Assembly (NCBI RefSeq): GCF_002013465.1
Contig: NZ_MAFC01000013.1
Location: 230,165 to 294,164, forward strand
DNA from: Mycobacterium sp. D16R12
Lineage (GTDB): Bacteria > Actinomycetota > Actinomycetes > Mycobacteriales > Mycobacteriaceae
Direction: 5' to 3'
DNA length: 64,000 nucleotides
The notes beneath the pieces were generated by a model, which was given only the letters and a program-made list of their open reading frames with translations, made no database searches and was not told the DNA's origin. Both the position numbers and the translations under genes were made by a program. Below, piece by piece: positions 55,689 to 64,000 of the stretch. How positions within the stretch are numbered: the first letter of the stretch is position 1; each line of letters begins with the position of its first letter.

Positions 55689-56960
55689 ATGAATGGCTTC
55701 GGTTTCCCAACCCTGGCGATCGTCGTCGTCGTCGGAATGGTGGGGCCGCTGTTAGCGCTCAACACGCGGCTGCGGATCCCCGTGGTCATCGGCGAACTTC
55801 TTGCCGGAATCGTCATTGGGCGCACCGGATTTGGCTGGATCGATGCGTTTGATCCCACGTTCAAGATGTTCGCCGACGTCGGATTCGCGTTGGTCATGTT
55901 CGTGGCAGGCACGCATGTGCCGATACGCGATAAGACCATGGTGGCGGCGCTGCCCAAGGCGGCGCTGCGCGCCGTCGTGGTCGGCGTGGTCGGTGCGGTG
56001 TTGGGTGTGCTGCTGGCCAACGTGTTCCACACGGGGCATGCGCCCCTGTACGCGGTGCTCATCGCCTCCTCGTCGGCGGCGCTGGTACTGCCCATCATCG
56101 ACTCGCTGAGCCTTGAGGGCCCGAAGGTGCTGAGCACCACCGCGCAGGTGGCCATCGCCGATACCGCCTCGATTGTGCTGCTGCCCTTGGTCATCGATCT
56201 CAAGCACGCGCCCCGCGCGGCGGTCGGTGCGGTGGCGGTCGCGGCGTGCGCGGGCATTGTGTTCGTGATCCTGCGCGCGCTCGATCAGGCCGGAACGCTC
56301 GATCGGTTCCACGATTACTCGAAGCAGCGCCGGGTGGCCATGGAGCTGCGGATCAGCCTGGCCATCGTCTTTGGGCTGGCGGCGCTGGCCGTGGAGACCC
56401 ACGTGTCGATCATGTTGGCCGGGTTCGCCCTGGGTCTTGTCGTGGCGGGCATCGGGGAACCGCGCCGCCTTGCCAAGCAGCTCTTCGGATTCACCGAAGG
56501 CTTCTTCTCACCGCTGTTCTTCGTCTGGCTTGGGGCCTCGCTGCACGTGCGCGAGCTCGGTGAGAACCCCAAGCTCATGCTGTTGGGGCTGGGCCTGGGT
56601 GGCGCGGCAGTGTTGGCGCATGCGGTCGGACGGCTCTTTGGGCAGCCGTTGTCGCTGGGCGCCTTGGCCGCCGCTCAGCTCGGCGTGCCCATCGCCGCGG
56701 CCGCGATCGGCGAGCAGCAGCAATCGCTGATACACGGTGAGGCCGCTGCGCTCATCCTGGGCGCGCTTGTCACGGTCGTCGCGGCGACCCTCGGCGGCGC
56801 GCTCTACGCGAAGACAGCGGCTCGACATCAGCCGGGTGTGGCGAAACCCGAAGGTCCTCTGGGTGACTCGGAAGGATCTGGCGCTGCCGATGCTGCGGGC
56901 GGCGGGCCGAGTGGTCCGGCCCAGTCCACCGGCGGTACCGGCAACGGCGTCGCAGGATAG
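55689..56960 (+). CDS. CPA2-type monovalent cation/proton antiporter
   Basis: 423 aa, about twelve transmembrane helices. NTRLRIPVVIGELLAGIVIGRTGFGW, FADVGFALVMFVAGTHV, IASSSAALVLPIIDSL and IADTASIVLLPLV match Kef/NapA-type exchangers. The last 50 residues are a disordered Gly/Ala/Pro tail, whose codons overlap the end of the convergent RDD gene by 133 bp. Confidence 0.9.
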   Translation: MNGFGFPTLAIVVVVGMVGPLLALNTRLRIPVVIGELLAGIVIGRTGFGWIDAFDPTFKMFADVGFALVMFVAGTHVPIRDKTMVAALPKAALRAVVVGVVGAVLGVLLANVFHTGHAPLYAVLIASSSAALVLPIIDSLSLEGPKVLSTTAQVAIADTASIVLLPLVIDLKHAPRAAVGAVAVAACAGIVFVILRALDQAGTLDRFHDYSKQRRVAMELRISLAIVFGLAALAVETHVSIMLAGFALGLVVAGIGEPRRLAKQLFGFTEGFFSPLFFVWLGASLHVRELGENPKLMLLGLGLGGAAVLAHAVGRLFGQPLSLGALAAAQLGVPIAAAAIGEQQQSLIHGEAAALILGALVTVVAATLGGALYAKTAARHQPGVAKPEGPLGDSEGSGAADAAGGGPSGPAQSTGGTGNGVAG

Positions 56961-57703
56961 CTAGGCTGCATCTGCTCCAGGGCGCGGCGATGACGTTCGG
57001 CCAGCACCGCGGCGAGCATGAACTGCGGCGGAGTGCCCGGCGGTGGGGGTGGCGCGATGCTGGCGAGCACATCGGTGGAGATCTGATAGAGCATCTGGTC
57101 CCGGGTGTGCGGCGCCAATTGCGCCGCACGGTTGAGGAATTGGCGGATCAGGTTGGCCTGATCGGTGGTGAGCGCGGACAGTTGCAGCGTCTGCGCCCAT
57201 GCCGCCAGCTGTGGTGGCATGACCGGAGGCGGAGGGAGTTTGGGTCCTCGTTCGCTGATCACCATCGTGCCCGCGAAGATGTCGCCGAGGCGCTTGCCCT
57301 GGGACGACACCAGACTGGTGATGACAGCCGGTGCACCCATGAACAGGTAGATCTCTACGACGGCCGCAAGTGCGCGGATGACGGCCTGCCGCAGGCGTTC
57401 CGGGCCGCCGTCGTCGGATACCACGCGCAATCCCATGGCCATCTTGCCCAGCGAGCGTCCTCGGGTGGACATCTCCCAGATGACGGGATAGCCGACGAGG
57501 GCCAGCACCGAATAGGCGATGCTGAGGGCCCCCGCCAGTGCCTCGTCGAACTGCGAGAGCGAGAACGCGACAACGAAGATTCCGGCGTACAGCACGATCA
57601 CCTGGACGACGATGTCGATGAATGCGGACACGACCCGCACCGGAAGCTGGGCCACCTTGACGTCCAAGACCACCGCGTCGCCCGTCACCAACTCCGACAT
57701 CAT
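56828..57703 (-). CDS. RDD-family membrane protein (Rv3695-like)
   Basis: 291 aa. The RDD domain: VRVVSAFIDIVVQVIVLYAGIF (Arg and Asp of RDD) and WEMSTRGRSLGKMAMGLRVVSDDG, RLGDIFAGTMVI. Then a cytoplasmic Pro-rich C-terminus with PPPPPGTPPQ and PLGPPPAASAAPDPSES. ATG 57703 or 57700. Divergent from the SpoIIM gene by 23 bp; overlaps the antiporter tail. Confidence 0.9.
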   Translation of the reverse strand: MMSELVTGDAVVLDVKVAQLPVRVVSAFIDIVVQVIVLYAGIFVVAFSLSQFDEALAGALSIAYSVLALVGYPVIWEMSTRGRSLGKMAMGLRVVSDDGGPERLRQAVIRALAAVVEIYLFMGAPAVITSLVSSQGKRLGDIFAGTMVISERGPKLPPPPVMPPQLAAWAQTLQLSALTTDQANLIRQFLNRAAQLAPHTRDQMLYQISTDVLASIAPPPPPGTPPQFMLAAVLAERHRRALEQMQPSYPATPLPVPPVDWAGPLGPPPAASAAPDPSESPRGPSGFATPG

Positions 57704-57726
57704 TCGAGACTACTAGTATTTGCCAG

Positions 57727-58719
57727 ATGGACGTGGACGCATTCGTCGCCACCCACCGGGGGACATGGGACCGGCTCGAAGAGCTGCTCAAGCGCAGACG
57801 GAGCCTGAGCGGCCCAGAGATCGATGAGCTGGTCGAGCTCTACCAGAAGGTGTCGACACATCTGTCAACAGTGCGGTCGTCCTCGGGGGATCCGGCCTTG
57901 GTTGGACGGCTGTCGACCGTGGTTGCCCGCGCACGCTCGGCCGTCACCGGAGAGCATGCCCCGCTGTGGCGTCACTTCATCCGTTTCTGGACGGTGTCCT
58001 TTCCGGTGGTTGCCTACCGCAGCTGGCGCTGGTGGCTGGGCGCGGCGGTCGGGTCGATGGTGGTGGCGATCGCCGTCGGCATCTGGGTGATGCATTCACC
58101 CGAGCTGCAATCGGTGATCGGGACACCCGATGAGATCGCACACCTGGTGAACGAGGACTTCGAAAACTATTACAGCGAGCATCCCGCGGCGGCTTTCGCG
58201 CTGCACGTGTGGATCAACAACTCGTGGGTGGCGGCACAGTGCATCATCTTCGCCGTGCTGCTGGGCATACCGATCCCGTTTGTGTTGTTCCTCAACGCAG
58301 CGAATCTGGGCGTGGCCGGCGGGTTGATGATCGCGGCGGGTCGTGGAGACGTATTCCTTGGCCTGATCCTTCCGCACGGTCTGTTGGAGCTGACGGCGGT
58401 GTTCCTGGCCGCGGGCGCCGGCATGCGCCTGGGATGGAAGGTGATTGACCCCGGCGATCGGCCCCGTGGTCAGGTGCTCGCCGAACAGGGACGTGCCGTC
58501 ATGTCGGTAGCAGGCGGGCTGGTCGGAGTGCTGCTGGTGAGCGGGCTCATCGAGGCACTGGTCACCCCATCGCCGCTACCGACGTTCGCCCGCATCGGAA
58601 TCGGGGTGATCGCCGAGGTGCTGTTCCTGGCCTATGTGGTGATTCTGGGGCGGCGCGGCGTCGCCGCCAATGAATCCGGCGATATCGAAAACGCTCCCGA
58701 CTACGCCCCGGCGTCCTGA
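57727..58719 (+). CDS. SpoIIM/stage II sporulation protein M-like membrane protein (Rv3694c-like)
   Basis: 330 aa. Cytoplasmic N-terminus (FVATHRGTWDRLEELLKRRRSLSGPEIDELVELYQKV) then about six helices with NNSWVAAQCIIFAVLLGIPIPFVLFLNAANLG and LGLILPHGLLELTAVFLAAGAGMRLGW, the SpoIIM signature. Always beside RDD and MoxR/DUF58 genes in actinobacteria; not a sporulation gene here. Role unclear. Confidence 0.9.
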   Translation: MDVDAFVATHRGTWDRLEELLKRRRSLSGPEIDELVELYQKVSTHLSTVRSSSGDPALVGRLSTVVARARSAVTGEHAPLWRHFIRFWTVSFPVVAYRSWRWWLGAAVGSMVVAIAVGIWVMHSPELQSVIGTPDEIAHLVNEDFENYYSEHPAAAFALHVWINNSWVAAQCIIFAVLLGIPIPFVLFLNAANLGVAGGLMIAAGRGDVFLGLILPHGLLELTAVFLAAGAGMRLGWKVIDPGDRPRGQVLAEQGRAVMSVAGGLVGVLLVSGLIEALVTPSPLPTFARIGIGVIAEVLFLAYVVILGRRGVAANESGDIENAPDYAPAS

Positions 58720-58722
58720 ACG

Positions 58723-60072
58723 CTATAGACGCCCAGAGGCCTTCAACGACAGATACCGGTCGGCAAGTGCCGGAGCGATCTCGTCGGGCGGGGCATCGAC
58801 AACCTCGACGCCCTGCCGGCGCAGCAGTGTGATGATGCGCCGGCGCCCTCCTCGGGTACGTTCGGCCGCCGCCGCGTCATAGACCTGCTCGACATCGAGT
58901 GATCTGATATTTCCTGGCGCCGTGGCATTCTCGGGCATCACCATGTCTTCGACCCGCGGATCGCTGACCGCGGCCACCAGCAGATGGTGATGGCTGGTCA
59001 GCTGCGGAAGCAGCGGCAACAGGCCTTCTTCCAGCGCTGCCGGGTTCAGGTCGGTGAGGAGCACGATGAAAGAGCGATGTCGGGATCTGCGGCGGATGGT
59101 CGCGACGAGATCGCGGGCGTCGGACTCGACAAGCGAGGGTTCTAAAGGGGCCATCGCATTGACCACCAACTGAAGCAGCTCATTGCGCGAGGCGCCCGAT
59201 ACCTGCGAGCGCACCGTGCGGTCGTGTGCCAGGAAGTCCACGCGGTCTCCGGCGCGAGATGCCAAGGCCACCAAAAGTAATGCGGCATCCATCGCCCAAT
59301 CCAACCGGGGCCAGCCGGAGGGATCGCCCGACGTCGGGTCGACGCCGATGCGCCCCGCCGAGGTACGGCCGGTGTCCAGGACGACGAGGATGCGGCGGTC
59401 TCGTTCCGGACGCCAGGTGCGTACCACCACGTCATTGCGCCGGGCAGAGGCGCGCCAGTCGATGGAACGCACATCGTCGCCAACCACGTATTCACGCAGC
59501 GAGTCGAATTCGGTGCCTTGGCCACGGATCAGGACGGGAATGGCGCCCTCGAGCTCGCGCAGTCTGGCCAGTCGGGACGGCAGATGCTTGCGGCTCAGGA
59601 ACGGGGGCAGCACCCGCAGTTGCCACCGCACATCGTGACGCCCCTGACGCCCGGCCAGCCCGAGCGGTCCCACCGTGCGCACGGTCACCGTCGCCGGCTG
59701 GTGATCGCCACGGCGTAAGGGGCGCAAGGAAGTAACGACCTGGGTGCGCTCGCCGGTGCGCAGATCCAGCCGATGCGCTCGCGGGGTGGCGCGCATACTC
59801 GGTGCCCAACTGTCGCGGACCCATCCGCGGGCCCGACGGCCCGGATTCTGGATCTGCAGGGTGATATCCGCCGATTCGCCAAGTCGAATGGAGTCGGGTC
59901 CTGACCGGAGAAAGGTCAGCCGCCGTGGACTGGCGGCGGCGAAGGTGTCGACGACAATCAGCGCGGCGAGCACCAGGAGCAGCAGCCAGAACAGCCGAAC
60001 CGGCCACGGCGACACCAGAATCAGCAGCGCGCCGAGCAGCGCCGCCGATCCCGCGCGTCCGGTGAGAATCAC
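58723..60072 (-). CDS. DUF58 domain protein (Rv3693-like)
   Basis: 449 aa. Two N-terminal helices (ALLGALLILVSPWPVRLFWLLLLVLAALIVV), then a beta-rich region and the DUF58/vWA-like part EFDSLREYVVGDDVRSIDWRASARRNDVVVRTWRPERDRRILVVLDTGRTSAG. GTG 60072 shares a base with the moxR stop (TAGTG). A client or partner of MoxR chaperones. Confidence 0.92.
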   Translation of the reverse strand: MILTGRAGSAALLGALLILVSPWPVRLFWLLLLVLAALIVVDTFAAASPRRLTFLRSGPDSIRLGESADITLQIQNPGRRARGWVRDSWAPSMRATPRAHRLDLRTGERTQVVTSLRPLRRGDHQPATVTVRTVGPLGLAGRQGRHDVRWQLRVLPPFLSRKHLPSRLARLRELEGAIPVLIRGQGTEFDSLREYVVGDDVRSIDWRASARRNDVVVRTWRPERDRRILVVLDTGRTSAGRIGVDPTSGDPSGWPRLDWAMDAALLLVALASRAGDRVDFLAHDRTVRSQVSGASRNELLQLVVNAMAPLEPSLVESDARDLVATIRRRSRHRSFIVLLTDLNPAALEEGLLPLLPQLTSHHHLLVAAVSDPRVEDMVMPENATAPGNIRSLDVEQVYDAAAAERTRGGRRRIITLLRRQGVEVVDAPPDEIAPALADRYLSLKASGRL

Positions 60073-61037
60073 TAGCGCGGCACCGGGACCGTGACCAGGA
60101 TGCCGTCCAGAACCCGGTCCGAGGTCGCGCCCTCCAGCTCGGCCTCGGGGCGCAGACCGATGCGGTGCCGCAGGGTTGGGCGTGCCATGGCCTTGACGTC
60201 GTCGGGAGTGACGTAGTTGCGGCCGGAAAGCCAGGCCCACGCGCGTGATGTCGCCAGCAGCGCTGTCGCCGCACGGGGGGAGGCGCCGAGCTGCAGTGAA
60301 GGTGACTGACGGGTGGCGCGGATGACGTCGACCACGTACGCGAGTACCTCGGGAGCCACCAGCACCCGCCCCACTGCGGCGCGACCCGCCTCCAGGTCGG
60401 CGGCCGAGGCCACCGCACTGACATGCGACAGATTACGGGGATCGAAGCCCTGTGCGTGCCGCTCCAGGATGGCGATCTCTTGATCGCGTTCCGGCAGAGA
60501 AACATTGAGTTTCATCAGGAAGCGGTCCAGCTGGGCCTCGGGCAGCTGGTATGTGCCCTCGTACTCGATCGGGTTCTGGGTCGCGGCGACGATGAACGGA
60601 TCAGGCAGTGGGCGTGGGGTGCCGTCGACCGTCACCTGACGTTCCTCCATGGCCTCCAGCAGCGCTGCCTGAGTCTTGGGAGGGGTGCGGTTGATCTCAT
60701 CGGCCAGCAGCAGATTGGTGAACACCGGACCGGCGCGGAATTCGAAGGCCGCGGTGCGCGCGTCGTAGACCAGGGACCCGGTGACATCGCCGGGCATCAG
60801 GTCGGGGGTGAACTGCACCCGCTTGAACTCCAGGGACAGCGCCGCCGAGAGTGTGCGCACCAAAAGGGTTTTCGCGACGCCCGGTACGCCTTCGAGCAGT
60901 ACGTGCCCGCGGCACAGCAGTGCGACGACCAGGCCGCTGACCACCGAGTCCTGCCCGACGACCACGGTGGCGATTTGTTCACGTAACGCGGCGAGGGCGT
61001 TGCGTGCGGCGTCCTCACTGGAAGTTGCCTGTGTCAC
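60072..61037 (-). CDS. moxR2: MoxR-family AAA+ ATPase (Rv3692, MoxR2-like)
   Basis: 321 aa. Walker A GVPGVAKT (50-57), Walker B NLLLADEINRTPPKTQAALLEAMEERQV, sensor region VAATQNPIEYEGTYQLPEAQLDRFLMKL. Chaperone-like ATPase acting on the adjacent DUF58/DUF4129 membrane proteins. Overlaps both neighbours, so it is translated in step with them. Confidence 0.95.
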   Translation of the reverse strand: MTQATSSEDAARNALAALREQIATVVVGQDSVVSGLVVALLCRGHVLLEGVPGVAKTLLVRTLSAALSLEFKRVQFTPDLMPGDVTGSLVYDARTAAFEFRAGPVFTNLLLADEINRTPPKTQAALLEAMEERQVTVDGTPRPLPDPFIVAATQNPIEYEGTYQLPEAQLDRFLMKLNVSLPERDQEIAILERHAQGFDPRNLSHVSAVASAADLEAGRAAVGRVLVAPEVLAYVVDVIRATRQSPSLQLGASPRAATALLATSRAWAWLSGRNYVTPDDVKAMARPTLRHRIGLRPEAELEGATSDRVLDGILVTVPVPR

Positions 61038-62173
61038 GAGTCGCGGACCTGCCTTTCGATGATGTCAAGCTGTTGGGTCAGACTGGTGAGCTGCTGGTCG
61101 TCCGACGGGACAGGGCCGAACAGCACATGGTGAATCTCCGAGGGATTACGGCCGATTCGCTGCGCCACCGTGGTGGTGATGACCTGAGGTGTCTCGTCTA
61201 CCGGGAGGCCGAGCCGGCGCACGATCCGGTACCGCGCTGCCTCGCGTAGCGAGTCGGAGGCGAGGTCGCGGGCACGACGCGACCGGTACAGCCGCCCGCG
61301 CCCCTCGGTGGTTTCCGAGGCGCGCACGATCACCGGAAGTTTCTCGGCGACAACGGGGCCCAAGCGGCGTCCACGCCAGATGGCGAGCAGCAGCACCACG
61401 ATGCAGAGCTGCCAGATGGCCATGCTCACCTGGTCGGGGATCAGGTCGCCCATGGATTTCGGTTGGGCGCTGGTGCCGACCTTCGGCCGCTCGGGTACGT
61501 ACCACACCAGATGGGAGGAGCGGCCGGCAAGATTCATGGCAAGCGCCGCGTTGCCCTGCTTGGTCAGTTGCAGGTTGGTCAGCGGGGTGTCATCACCGAG
61601 CACGGTGATGGTGCGGGTGCCGTCCTGGTAGCGCACCAGCATGCCGGCATAGCAGCTGACTTGTCCCGGTCCCGGGTTGGTGAATGCGTAGGTGGGGCCG
61701 ATGTATGTCTGGATTGCGCCGGCGCGCTGGGCCTCTCGCATATCGCAGTGCGGCTCGACGATCTCGTCGCCTTGATACGAGGTGATGCGTACTGCTGAGG
61801 CCAGCCGTTCCCGGGTGGCGGAAAAGGGTGTCAGCAGCAGGCGATCCCCCGGAAGATCGACCAGGACATCCAATATCTCGTCGGTGATGTTCCCGTTGTC
61901 CAGCACCATGAGTTGGCTGCCGGGGCGCATCGCTTCGCGTACTTCGGAGATGGTGGTGGCCCGCGTGACGGTGACATCGCGGTCGCGCAGCAGTTGGGCG
62001 AGCGCGTGCCCGCCACGCTGGGTAACGGCGTCCGGATCGAGATAACCCTCGGGCCGAGGCGCTTTGGTGACGAGCAAGGCGGTGACCACGATGCCGGCCA
62101 AGGCGGCCAGGACCCACGCCCAGGTGCGCCAGCGGTCCCGCAGGCGTGGCGATGTCGCGGTGCTGCTGGTCAC
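61034..62173 (-). CDS. DUF4350 membrane protein (Rv3691-like)
   Basis: 379 aa from GTG 62173, which overlaps the DUF4129 stop by 4 bases (GTGA). One helix near the N-terminus (WRTWAWVLAALAGIVVTALLV), a DUF4350 extracytoplasmic domain (RGGHALAQLLRDRDVTVTRATTISEV, MVLDNGNIT), a second helix (MAIWQLCIVVLLLAIW) and a cytoplasmic tail. Unknown biochemical role; part of the MoxR operon. Confidence 0.88.
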   Translation of the reverse strand: MTSSTATSPRLRDRWRTWAWVLAALAGIVVTALLVTKAPRPEGYLDPDAVTQRGGHALAQLLRDRDVTVTRATTISEVREAMRPGSQLMVLDNGNITDEILDVLVDLPGDRLLLTPFSATRERLASAVRITSYQGDEIVEPHCDMREAQRAGAIQTYIGPTYAFTNPGPGQVSCYAGMLVRYQDGTRTITVLGDDTPLTNLQLTKQGNAALAMNLAGRSSHLVWYVPERPKVGTSAQPKSMGDLIPDQVSMAIWQLCIVVLLLAIWRGRRLGPVVAEKLPVIVRASETTEGRGRLYRSRRARDLASDSLREAARYRIVRRLGLPVDETPQVITTTVAQRIGRNPSEIHHVLFGPVPSDDQQLTSLTQQLDIIERQVRDS

Positions 62174-62817
62174 CGCACCGTCTCCCAACCCGTCGTCACC
62201 CCGGGATCCGCGGACGTGACGAGGACCGGGGCGTCGCGGATGTGGTCGTCCAACTCGGCGATCTTGCGATACGACTTCTCGGTGCCAGGGCGTTCGCCGT
62301 AGCTCACGTCATTGAAGATCTCCGCGCTGGACCGGAACTCTGTTGCCAACGAAGGTAATTCGCGTCCGGCATCGGCTGCTAGCTCGTTGGCGGTGCGGCC
62401 CGGCACCGGCGTCAGAATCGTGCGCTCTTCGAGCTGGCGCGCCACCGCACGCAGTCGGTGCCGGATGGCGGACGCCCAATCACCCTGGGCGGCAGCCAGT
62501 TCAGCAGCTGCCCGGTGTTCTGCCGCGGTCAGCTCGCCGGATTCGAACAGTCCGAAGTCGCCGCCGCCCTTGGTTCGGACCGCGCGGCGTGCCAGCCGGA
62601 TCAACAGCACCACGGCGGCGATGACGATGAGCGTGGTCACCGCGATGGTGAACCAGCCACCGGGAAGCTCACTGGCCCGGAACTCCAGGTAGTCCAGGTG
62701 CTCGATGATCCAATTGATCAGGCGGTCGAGCGGCGAGGGGTGCTCATAGATCGCTTTGGCGAGTTCGTGCTGGGCTGCCTCGGCCGCGGATTCGCGGTCG
62801 ATGTCGACGGCTGGCAC
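62170..62817 (-). CDS. DUF4129 membrane protein (Rv3690-like)
   Basis: 215 aa. GTG 62817 shares a base with the upstream gene's stop (TAGTG). One helix (WFTIAVTTLIVIAAVVLLIRLARR), then DUF4129: AAAELAAAQGDWASAIRHRLRAVARQLEERTILTPVPGRTANELAADAGRELP and DVSYGERPGTEKSYRKIAELDDHI. Transglutaminase-associated domain, no catalytic triad here. Confidence 0.87.
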   Translation of the reverse strand: MPAVDIDRESAAEAAQHELAKAIYEHPSPLDRLINWIIEHLDYLEFRASELPGGWFTIAVTTLIVIAAVVLLIRLARRAVRTKGGGDFGLFESGELTAAEHRAAAELAAAQGDWASAIRHRLRAVARQLEERTILTPVPGRTANELAADAGRELPSLATEFRSSAEIFNDVSYGERPGTEKSYRKIAELDDHIRDAPVLVTSADPGVTTGWETVR

Positions 62818-64000
62818 TACACCTGAACCGGGGGATACGCGGGCAGCCACAACGCATCAGGGTCGATGCCCGGCTGGCCGAGGCGTTCGCGCGTTCTGGT
62901 CTCGGTCTGCAGCACGAGATCGAATGCCTCGGTGCGCATCCGCTGATCGGTGTACAGCAGCACGTTTACCGCCGCATGGAAGGGGAGCGTGATGATCTGG
63001 GCGATGATCACGCCGACAGTCGTCAGCGCCAGACCCAGGATCATGGTCGTGCTGCTGGTGTGCGAGGTACCCATCCCCATGGCGACCTGTCCGCCGATGC
63101 TGAAGGGCATTCCCAAGATGCCCGCCACGAAGCCGACGATGATCGAGGTGAGCAGCAGGATGCCCAGCAGGCGCCAGTAGCTCTTGCGCACCAACGACAT
63201 CGACCGGCTCAGTGCCCCGAAGACGGTCCGGCGTTCCAGGATCAGCACCGGTGAGGCGAGGGCGAACACCGGGATCAGATAGAAGTAGAGCGCCAAGAAG
63301 CCGAACCCGAGTACGAAACCTGCCGGTACCGCGCCCCAGGGGCCGACGGTGAGGGCAAGCCCGACTACGCCGGAGATACCGATCGCTAGGGGCAGAGTGA
63401 GCAGCAGGGCCGAGGCGAGCGCCAGCCCGATGAGGGCCCATATGCGTGGTTTGGCGCGCTGCCATGCCGCCGCGGGGGTCGTGTGCTCGCCGAAGACCGA
63501 GCGCCCAACGGTGACCGTCAGCATGCCGCTGAGGACGATGGTGACCAGCATGGTGATCACGTAGCCGATGACCGCCCCACCGAAGTATCCGATCCCGAAT
63601 GCGGCGGCAAACGCGTCGTTACTGTTCGCGTCGAAGCCGGCGGCACCGCCCAGGAGCCCGACAATGGGGCCCGCCTGTAGTGCGAAGGTCAGCAGCTGGC
63701 TGATGACCACGACCACGGCCGTGATTCCGATGGTTGCTTTGGGATTGGTGCGGATGGCGGCGACGGCCCCGTTGTAGAGAGCGGACAGATCCAACGGCCG
63801 CAGCGGGATGACTCCGGGTTTCAGGGCGGGCGGCGCCGGCGTCACCCAGTACGGAGCCGGTGGTGGACTCGGGTACCCGGGCGGCGGTGGTTGATACCCA
63901 GGTGGCGGACTCGGGTATCCGGGTGGCGGCGGATATCCGAAACCTGGGGGTGGGTATCCATACGCCGATGGAGGGGCATAGCCAGGGGCGGGAGGAGGGT
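62817..64000 (-). CDS. Membrane protein with proline-rich PPGY tail (Rv3689-like), partial
   Basis: The reading frame stays open through the window end, so the start is not seen; a Met at 63845 is internal-looking. The visible 5' part codes for repeated PPPGY/PPGYPSPPP units (about 50 residues), then a six-helix membrane domain of the glycerophosphodiester phosphodiesterase-membrane type (GAVAAIRTNPKATIGITAVVVVISQ, FGYFGGAVIGYVITMLVTIVL, ILERRTVFGALSRSMSLVRKSYWRLLGILLL). First gene of the DUF4129-DUF4350-MoxR-DUF58 operon. Confidence 0.87.
   Translation of the reverse strand, partial: PPPAPGYAPPSAYGYPPPGFGYPPPPGYPSPPPGYQPPPPGYPSPPPAPYWVTPAPPALKPGVIPLRPLDLSALYNGAVAAIRTNPKATIGITAVVVVISQLLTFALQAGPIVGLLGGAAGFDANSNDAFAAAFGIGYFGGAVIGYVITMLVTIVLSGMLTVTVGRSVFGEHTTPAAAWQRAKPRIWALIGLALASALLLTLPLAIGISGVVGLALTVGPWGAVPAGFVLGFGFLALYFYLIPVFALASPVLILERRTVFGALSRSMSLVRKSYWRLLGILLLTSIIVGFVAGILGMPFSIGGQVAMGMGTSHTSSTTMILGLALTTVGVIIAQIITLPFHAAVNVLLYTDQRMRTEAFDLVLQTETRTRERLGQPGIDPDALWLPAYPPVQV

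Overview
The window is a high-GC actinobacterial chromosome segment. The gene families and gene order point to a mycobacterium, most likely the Mycobacteroides abscessus/chelonae group; the species is an inference. From memory of H37Rv, a backbone is collinear with M. tuberculosis Rv3717 to Rv3689: amidase, YbaB, recR, gatD-murT, dnaQ, leuA, ask-asd, a proline-rich membrane protein, a DUF4185 protein, egtABCDE, a GCS2 ligase, glpK, RDD, SpoIIM, DUF58, MoxR and DUF4350/4129. Species-specific blocks are inserted between these genes. I see no tRNA, rRNA, insertion sequence, prophage or CRISPR array.

Layout. 1-3507: cell-wall amidase (cut by the window edge), ebfC-recR, and gatD-murT for lipid II amidation. 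3619-7209: a PadR-like regulator with Gly/Phe-rich tail, a MarR regulator, and a phosphotransferase/acyl-CoA dehydrogenase pair. 7259-9393: DnaQ-like exonuclease and a serine beta-lactamase-like lipoprotein. 9401-11913: a zinc-starvation island with cysteine-poor ribosomal proteins S18, S14, L33 and L28 divergent from an Mrf-like CobW relative and L31 type B, with two Zur-like boxes between. 11985-13808: leuA behind a leucine-codon leader peptide. 13977-16708: two tandem lipoproteins and a nitroreductase. 16795-19126: ask-asd. 19189-22611: envelope and hypothetical genes. 22657-25724: furA-katA, ohr and a secreted protein. 25749-28976: a flavin oxidoreductase under a KstR-like box, an ammonium transporter and a methyltransferase-like membrane protein. 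29100-32116: three secreted four-cysteine proteins and a PfkB kinase. 32101-36314: an amino-sugar (GlcNAc-type) catabolic operon with a minimal NagA. 36367-38517: F420-type oxidoreductase, SnoaL-like protein and SDR. 38553-43797: complete egtABCDE. 43938-46511: two secreted paralogues and a GCS2 ligase. 46707-48151: a T7SS-like pair, one protein carrying a lysozyme-like domain. 48190-51976: TetR plus a thiolase, hydratase and dehydrogenase module. 52068-54390: glpF-glpK. 54427-56960: PadR, a small protein and an antiporter. 56828-64000: RDD, SpoIIM and the DUF58/MoxR/DUF4350/DUF4129 membrane operon, running off the end.

Recurring themes are redox and thiol defence (ergothioneine, catalase, Ohr, FurA), envelope remodelling, lipid or acyl-CoA catabolism and metal response. 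Several genes look leaderless: a TANNNT-type -10 box lies about 6-7 nt before the start codon. Two of these (4991 and 37738) share a 23-bp operator. No intergenic gap exceeds 300 bases; the longest, 4207-4501, holds paired operator-like palindromes and a GC-rich hairpin.
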